This document shows positions 59,475-64,000 of a DNA stretch of 64,000 bases, in pieces. Source of the DNA: Kitasatospora sp052076145. Its GTDB lineage: Bacteria > Actinomycetota > Actinomycetes > Streptomycetales > Streptomycetaceae. Made by a program: the position numbers and the translations under genes. The stretch spans positions 1,178,001 through 1,242,000 of the forward strand of contig NZ_CP197246.1 in NCBI RefSeq assembly GCF_052076145.1, read 5' to 3'. The notes under the pieces are model-generated. The model made no database searches. It was not told the DNA's origin and saw only the letters and a program-made list of their open reading frames with translations. The stretch's first letter is position 1, and every line of letters begins with the position of its first letter.

Positions 59475-60686
59475 TCAGCTCGGGGCGATGGCGAGTACGG
59501 CGTTCTGGCCGCCGAAGCCGACGGAGGTGGACAGCGCGAGGGGGATGCGGCCGGGGCGGGCCGTGGTCGGGAGGTCGAGGTCGATGCCCGGCCCGGGGGT
59601 GGTCAGGTTGGCGGTCGGCGGGGCCAGGCCGGTCTCGACGGCGAGCACGGTGAGCACCGCCTCCACCGCCCCGGCGGCGCCCAGCAGATGGCCGGTGACG
59701 GCCTTGGTCGCGCTCACCGAGGGGCCGTGCGGCAGCAGCCCGGCCAGCACGGTCGCCTCGACCAGGTCGCCGAGCGGCGTGCCGGTGCCGTGCGGGTTGA
59801 CGTGGGCGACGTCGACGGCTGCCGCACCGGCGTCGGCCAGTGCGGCGCGCACCGCCGCGTGCAGCCCGGCGCCGTCCGGCCGGGGCTTCACGACGTGGTG
59901 CGCGTCCGAGGAGGCACCGTGCCCGAGCAGCCGGGCCCGGACTCGGGCGCCGCGCGCCCGCGCATCAGGGACGCGCTCCAGGACCAGCGCCCCCGCGCCC
60001 TCCCCGATCACGAACCCGTCCCGGCCCGCGTCGAAGGGCCGCAGCGCACCCGACGGGTCGTCGAAGCGGTGCGACAGCGCACGGACGCGGTCGAACCCGG
60101 CGACGTAGTACGGCGTGATCGCGGCGTCCGAACCACCGGTGACGGCGATGTCGCAGCGGCCGAGCCGCAGCAGGTCGACGGCCAGGCCGATCGCCGTCGC
60201 ACCCGAGGCGCAGGCCGTGTTGACGGTGAACGAGGCCCCGGTGACGCCGAGTTCGATGGAGAGCTGGGCCGAGAGCGAGTTGCCGAAGACGCTGGGGAAG
60301 GCCAGTGCGGACAGCTCCTCGGGCCCGCCGGTCAGCAGCGTGCGGTGCTCGGTCTCGTAGGTGTGGGCGCCCGCCAGGCCGGAGCCGACCACCACGGCGA
60401 CTCGGGCGCCGTCCCAGTCGGCCGCGTCCAGGGCGGCGTCGGCCAGCGCTTCGCGGACGGCGAGCAGGGCGAGCGCGGTGGCCCGGTCCGGCCTGCGGGC
60501 GCGGGCCCGGCCGAGCCGGTCGGGGTCGAAGGCCGGTGCGTGGCAGGCGAGATGGGCGGGCCCCGGGCCGGGCACCAGGGTGGCCGTGGGCAGCCCCTTG
60601 CAGACCCGCTCCCAGACCGCCTCGCGGCCGTCGCCCGCCGGGGTCAGCAGGCCGACCCCGGTGACGCCGATCTCGGCCGGGTTCAA
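59475..60686 (-). CDS. beta-ketoacyl-ACP synthase (FabF/KAS II-like)
   Basis: It is 403 residues from a TTG that overlaps the ACP stop. The catalytic Cys is C159 in TACASG; the two His are H300 (NPHGTGTPLGD) and H334 (VTGHLLGAAG), with K329. All residues for condensing activity are present. It resembles discrete ketosynthases of fatty-acid or type II polyketide systems. No chain-length-factor gene is next to it. It sits with an ACP, P450, class II cyclase-like and WS/DGAT genes, so it probably builds or extends an acyl chain for a specialised product. Confidence 0.93.
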   Translation of the reverse strand: MNPAEIGVTGVGLLTPAGDGREAVWERVCKGLPTATLVPGPGPAHLACHAPAFDPDRLGRARARRPDRATALALLAVREALADAALDAADWDGARVAVVVGSGLAGAHTYETEHRTLLTGGPEELSALAFPSVFGNSLSAQLSIELGVTGASFTVNTACASGATAIGLAVDLLRLGRCDIAVTGGSDAAITPYYVAGFDRVRALSHRFDDPSGALRPFDAGRDGFVIGEGAGALVLERVPDARARGARVRARLLGHGASSDAHHVVKPRPDGAGLHAAVRAALADAGAAAVDVAHVNPHGTGTPLGDLVEATVLAGLLPHGPSVSATKAVTGHLLGAAGAVEAVLTVLAVETGLAPPTANLTTPGPGIDLDLPTTARPGRIPLALSTSVGFGGQNAVLAIAPS

Positions 60687-60940
60687 GAGGCCACCGCCCG
60701 GCGTTCGCCGGGGAGTTCGGCGCGGAGTTCGGCGAGGAGTTCGGCGAGCTCACCGAGCGTGGTGACGGCGTGGATCTCCTCCTCGGTGACCAGCACGCCC
60801 TTCTCCCGCCGCAGTACGAGCACGAGTTCGGCGACGGCCAGCGAGTCGAGCCCCGCCTCTTCGCGGACCGAGTCCGGCTCGATGCAGTCCTCGGGGCAGC
60901 CGATCTCCAGCAGCAGGGCCTTGAGTTCCTCGAACGACAT
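60683..60940 (-). CDS. acyl carrier protein
   Basis: It is 85 residues. The phosphopantetheine attachment Ser is S33 in GLDSLAVAEL. The four-helix acidic pattern is clear (MSFEELKALLLEIG, then VTTLGELAELLAEL). GGAGACGAG precedes the ATG. It lies 14 bases after the P450 stop and its own stop overlaps the ketosynthase start, so the two are translationally coupled and probably act together. Confidence 0.93.
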   Translation of the reverse strand: MSFEELKALLLEIGCPEDCIEPDSVREEAGLDSLAVAELVLVLRREKGVLVTEEEIHAVTTLGELAELLAELRAELPGERRAVAS

Positions 60941-60954
60941 CTCGTCTCCGTCAG

Positions 60955-62346
60955 TCAGGTGCGGGTGCGGGCGACAGGGGGCACGGGGTGGTGCAGGGCG
61001 GGCCCGCGGCGCTCCCGGACCGACATCCGCAGCCCGTCGAGGGTCAGCGAGAAGGTCGGCACCGGGGTGACAGGCTCGGGCGAGACCGGTTCGAGGTCGA
61101 AGCGGGCCGCCAACGAGGCGAGCACGATCGCCAGTTCGGTCCAGGCAAAGCCCTCCCCCAGGCAACCGTGCGCTCCCAGCCCGAACGGGAGGAAGGCCTC
61201 CTGCGAGGCGGCTTCGGGCCGGTCGGGGTGCCAGCGCTCCGGGTCGCACCGCTCCGGATCGGGGAAGCGGGCCGGGTCACGCTGGAGGGCGTAGTAGGAG
61301 AACATCACCACGCCGCCCGCCGGGATGCGGCGGCCGCCCAGCTCGGTGTCGACCTTCGCGGCCCGCGAGATCAGGTACCCCGGGGGGTAGAGCCGGAGGG
61401 CCTCGTGCAGCACCATCCGGGTGTAGCGCAGGCGCGGGAGGTCCTCGAACCCGGCCGTCCGGCCGCCGAGTTCGGTGTCGACCTCGTGCTGCAGCCGCTC
61501 CCGCACCTCCGGGTTGCGGGCCAGCAGGTAGACGCTCCAGGCGAGCGTACGGGAGACCGACTCCGTCCCCGCGACCAGGAAGGACATCGCCTCGTCGTGC
61601 ACCTGCTGGTCCGGCATCCGGGCACCGGTCTCGGCGTCCTGCGCCGAGAGCAGCATGGCCAGCAAGTCGCCCTCCGGGCCAGGCCCGTCGGCGCGGCGGC
61701 GCGCGATGATGCCGCCGAGCAGCTCGTCGAGGCCGGCCATGCTGCGGCGGAAGCGCCGGTTCAGCGGGGTCGGCAGCCGGGCCAGCAGCCCGGTCGGGTC
61801 GAGGCCCCGGCTCCCGGCCCAGCTCATCAGGTGCGGCAGCGCGGTCACCACCTCCGCGACGCCCTCCTGGTCGACGCCCTCGGAGAACAGGCAGCGGACG
61901 GCAATCTCCGTCGCCAGCTCGCCGAACTCCCGGTCCACGTCGACCACTTCGCCGTCACGCCAGCGGCCGAGCCGCTCTTCGGCGAGAGAGCTCATGGACT
62001 GCGCGTAACCGGCGATCCGCGAGTGGTGGAAGGCCGGCAGGATCAGCCTGCGCTGGCGGCGGTGGAAGGTGCCGTCGGTGGCGAGCAGGCCGTTGCCGAT
62101 GATTCGTTTCATCACCCGGAACTGCGGGCTCAGCCCGAACTCCGCGGCCCGCCTGGTCAGCACCTCGCGCACCAGGGCGGGGTCGTTGACCACGTAGGCC
62201 CGGCCCGGCCCGACCCGGATCGTCACCACATCGCCGTACTCGCGCAGGGATTCGAGGAACGCGAGCCGGTGCCCGAGCAGTTGGCGGGCGTGGCCGATCA
62301 CTGGCAGGGCTCCCGGCACGACAGCGGGGGCGGGCGATTGGCGCAC
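60955..62346 (-). CDS. cytochrome P450 (terpene-oxidase-like)
   Basis: It is 463 residues from GTG 62346 (GGAAGGGAG nine bases upstream); an upstream start at 62427 would add 27 residues. The Pro-rich hinge (VVPGALPVIGHARQLLG) is followed by MKRIIGNGLLATDG, I-helix VAGTESVSRT, K-helix HEALRLYPPG and heme loop FGLGAHGCLGEGFA. The length and N-terminal hinge resemble bacterial P450s that oxidise sesqui- and diterpenes, such as the pentalenene oxygenases. No ferredoxin gene is visible. It is 147 bases from the cyclase and 14 from the ACP. Confidence 0.92.
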   Translation of the reverse strand: MRQSPAPAVVPGALPVIGHARQLLGHRLAFLESLREYGDVVTIRVGPGRAYVVNDPALVREVLTRRAAEFGLSPQFRVMKRIIGNGLLATDGTFHRRQRRLILPAFHHSRIAGYAQSMSSLAEERLGRWRDGEVVDVDREFGELATEIAVRCLFSEGVDQEGVAEVVTALPHLMSWAGSRGLDPTGLLARLPTPLNRRFRRSMAGLDELLGGIIARRRADGPGPEGDLLAMLLSAQDAETGARMPDQQVHDEAMSFLVAGTESVSRTLAWSVYLLARNPEVRERLQHEVDTELGGRTAGFEDLPRLRYTRMVLHEALRLYPPGYLISRAAKVDTELGGRRIPAGGVVMFSYYALQRDPARFPDPERCDPERWHPDRPEAASQEAFLPFGLGAHGCLGEGFAWTELAIVLASLAARFDLEPVSPEPVTPVPTFSLTLDGLRMSVRERRGPALHHPVPPVARTRT

Positions 62347-62493
62347 GACTGGCTGCTCCCTTCCAGAGCCGTCCGGACCGTGGCCGGGCAGACGGCGATC
62401 GAACCGCGCCCGCGCCGCCCGCCACAAGCCGACCTACCCTCCGGCCCCCAACGAGTGAACGCCGTCACCCGGGCGGCGGCACCGGAGCAACAC

Positions 62494-64000
62494 TCAGTCG
62501 CGGGGCCCGATCGCGTGCGCGAACGCCAGCAGGACGCAGACGTCGGCCAGCGCCGGGGCGTCGTACAGCAGCGGGCGCGGCCCGGCCTGGTCCGGCCTGC
62601 TGCGGTAACCGCCGTCCGGCTGCTGGCAGTTCATCAGATAGCCGAGTGCACGGTTCATCCGCTCGGCATACCGGGGGCTGCGGCTCAGCGCGATCACCGC
62701 GTACGCCGTGCTGATCGGGTCGCTCGGGTCGCCCGGCTGGTGGCCCCAGCCGCCGTCGCCGCCCTGCCCGAGGACGAGCTGGGCCAGCAGGTGCTGCTTG
62801 AGCCCGTCCATGCCGGCCGGTGCGGCGTCACAGGCCAGCACCGTCCGGAAGACCGCGTTGCTGACGTTGCGGCTCCAACTCCGCTCCAGCAGTGCCGACG
62901 CGCCCTGCGGCTGCTGGTGCCCGGCGATGAACCGCACCGCCCGGCCGACCACCTCCCGGTGGGCCGGGTTCGGCGCGAGGGCGTTGACCGCGGCGGCCGT
63001 CATCGCGATCTCGGACTGCGTGCCACGGGCGAAGGTGGGGAAGCCGCCGTCCGGATTGCGCTGGGCCAGCAGGTAGTTCTCGGCCGCCGCGACCACCCGG
63101 CCCGAGCCGGGGTGCACACCGTGCCGCAGGAACTCGACGGCGTACGAGGTGTCGTCCACGTCGCTCTGCGCCACGCCCCGGGTGAAGCCGAAGCCGCCGT
63201 CCGGGTGCTGCTGGGCGGCCAGCGCTTCGGCCATCTCCGCGAGCAGCCGGGCCGGGCGGGTGGTGCCCGCCAACGCCAACCCGCCGATGGCGGTGGCGAA
63301 GACGTCCATCCCGGTGATGAACGGCAGCCCGCCGTCCGGCCGGAGATCGGCGGTGACCCGGGCGAGCGCCCGGCGGACGGCCGGGCGGTACCCCGGGCAC
63401 CTGCGCAGCGCGATCAGCCCGATCAGCCGGGCGAGGTGGTTGGCCTCCCAGACCCGGCCGGGGCCGAGCGCGGGTTCGAGGGCCGCCCAGTCCTCGGCGC
63501 GGACGGCCTCCGGGTGGCCGTTTCCGTGGGCGGACATCACCTTGAGTGCGGCCATCTCCAGCCGGAGCCAGCTCTGTTGCCCGTCCACCCGGAAGGCCTC
63601 GGGCGGCACGGGCCGGAAGTCGGCGGCGCCGAGCTCGGCCAGCAGCGTCTCGAACATCACCCGCTTGCGGGCGGCAGTGAAGTGGTCGAAGGAGGCCAGT
63701 GCCGCGACGGCGTAGCGGTCGCCGGGGACGGCCTCCCCCAGCGCGGCACGGGCGGCGGCGGTCTGGATCGCGTCCGGCGGGCTGACGTCGAGGGTGGTCT
63801 TCAGATACCGCACCAGCCCGTCGCGGGCGGCGGCCGGGCCCTCCTCGACCGTGAGCAGGTGCAGCAGGAGCGCCGACTCCAGCACCCGGCTCTCGCAGGG
63901 TGCGTCCAGCAGCCCGTCGGGCCCGACGCGTTCGGCGACCCGCCGGGCCAGCCGGTCGCGGCAGCGCAGCGCGGCGGTGCCCTCCCGGGTGGCGCGGGGG
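62494..64000 (-). CDS. class II terpene-cyclase-like (squalene/prenyl repeat) protein, 5' end outside window
   Basis: At least 501 residues are visible and the frame stays open to the edge, so the start is missing. The catalytic-acid motif of class II cyclases, DxDD, is present as DVDDT at about 63148-63162. Several QW-type repeats follow the pattern QxxDGGF/W (QQHPDGGFGF, QRNPDGGFPTF, GGDGGWG, QQPDGGYRS), giving an alpha-alpha barrel. Size (just over 500) matches bacterial diterpene or drimane-type class II cyclases, shorter than squalene-hopene cyclase. It probably protonates a polyprenyl or polyene substrate. First visible gene of the operon. Confidence 0.87.
   Translation of the reverse strand, partial: PRATREGTAALRCRDRLARRVAERVGPDGLLDAPCESRVLESALLLHLLTVEEGPAAARDGLVRYLKTTLDVSPPDAIQTAAARAALGEAVPGDRYAVAALASFDHFTAARKRVMFETLLAELGAADFRPVPPEAFRVDGQQSWLRLEMAALKVMSAHGNGHPEAVRAEDWAALEPALGPGRVWEANHLARLIGLIALRRCPGYRPAVRRALARVTADLRPDGGLPFITGMDVFATAIGGLALAGTTRPARLLAEMAEALAAQQHPDGGFGFTRGVAQSDVDDTSYAVEFLRHGVHPGSGRVVAAAENYLLAQRNPDGGFPTFARGTQSEIAMTAAAVNALAPNPAHREVVGRAVRFIAGHQQPQGASALLERSWSRNVSNAVFRTVLACDAAPAGMDGLKQHLLAQLVLGQGGDGGWGHQPGDPSDPISTAYAVIALSRSPRYAERMNRALGYLMNCQQPDGGYRSRPDQAGPRPLLYDAPALADVCVLLAFAHAIGPRD

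Overview
The window reads as chromosomal DNA from a filamentous actinomycete of the Streptomyces/Kitasatospora type. It is very GC-rich with strongly biased third codon positions. It uses many GTG and TTG starts, has dense 1-4 base start/stop overlaps, and carries family-typical content: an ECF41 sigma factor with its oxidoreductase partner, a MocR regulator, a mycothiol-dependent isomerase, an LppU-like protein, and a cyclic-di-AMP riboswitch in front of a cell-wall hydrolase. I see no rRNA, tRNA, CRISPR array, transposase or phage gene.

Layout. 1-580 is the end of an alpha/beta hydrolase. 734-5195 is a tyrosine-degradation operon (hppD, hmgA, an unnamed conserved-looking gene, fumarylacetoacetase), followed by an SGNH hydrolase. 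6243-9378 is a CUT1-type sugar ABC importer (binding protein plus two permeases). 9371-13016 holds a hypothetical, 3-hydroxyisobutyryl-CoA hydrolase, enoyl-CoA hydratase and an aldo/keto reductase. 13176-15990 has a two-RCK channel-like protein divergent from a secreted GH16 glucanase. 16113-23925 is a nitrogen-oxide region. It has nasA (broken by a one-base frameshift), nasC, a flavodoxin-like protein, and an FAD enzyme whose stop codon overlaps the start of a PcaB-like lyase. That last pair resembles the CreE/CreD aspartate-to-nitrous-acid enzymes.

23983-30934 is mixed: LysE exporter with Lrp regulator, a monooxygenase-like protein, a Cys-rich small protein, a Uma2 nuclease, a GNAT-AAA+ fusion, a P450 with a probably leaderless mRNA, an EI24 membrane protein and a mycothiol-type isomerase. 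31215-35826 holds a ydaO riboswitch with a LysM-M23 endopeptidase, a DUF2809 protein, a yeast-type cytosine deaminase, a methyltransferase, an FBP-domain protein, a TetR regulator and a GNAT. 35874-37909 is an unusual three-gene minus-strand set. 38100-48275 contains a low-complexity protein, a lipase maturation factor, two EamA transporters, a XylF-like lipoprotein, ECF41 plus oxidoreductase, and a MocR regulator. 48315-58070 contains Fpg/Nei, a PI-PLC-like secreted enzyme, MMPL, a two-component system, an M9 collagenase and a small membrane protein.

58073-64000 is a minus-strand biosynthetic operon cut by the window edge: a class II (DxDD) terpene-cyclase-like protein, P450, acyl carrier protein, ketosynthase and a WS/DGAT-type acyltransferase. 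The two places I would look first for undescribed biology are this cluster and the nas/CreED-like region. The 35874-37909 set comes next.
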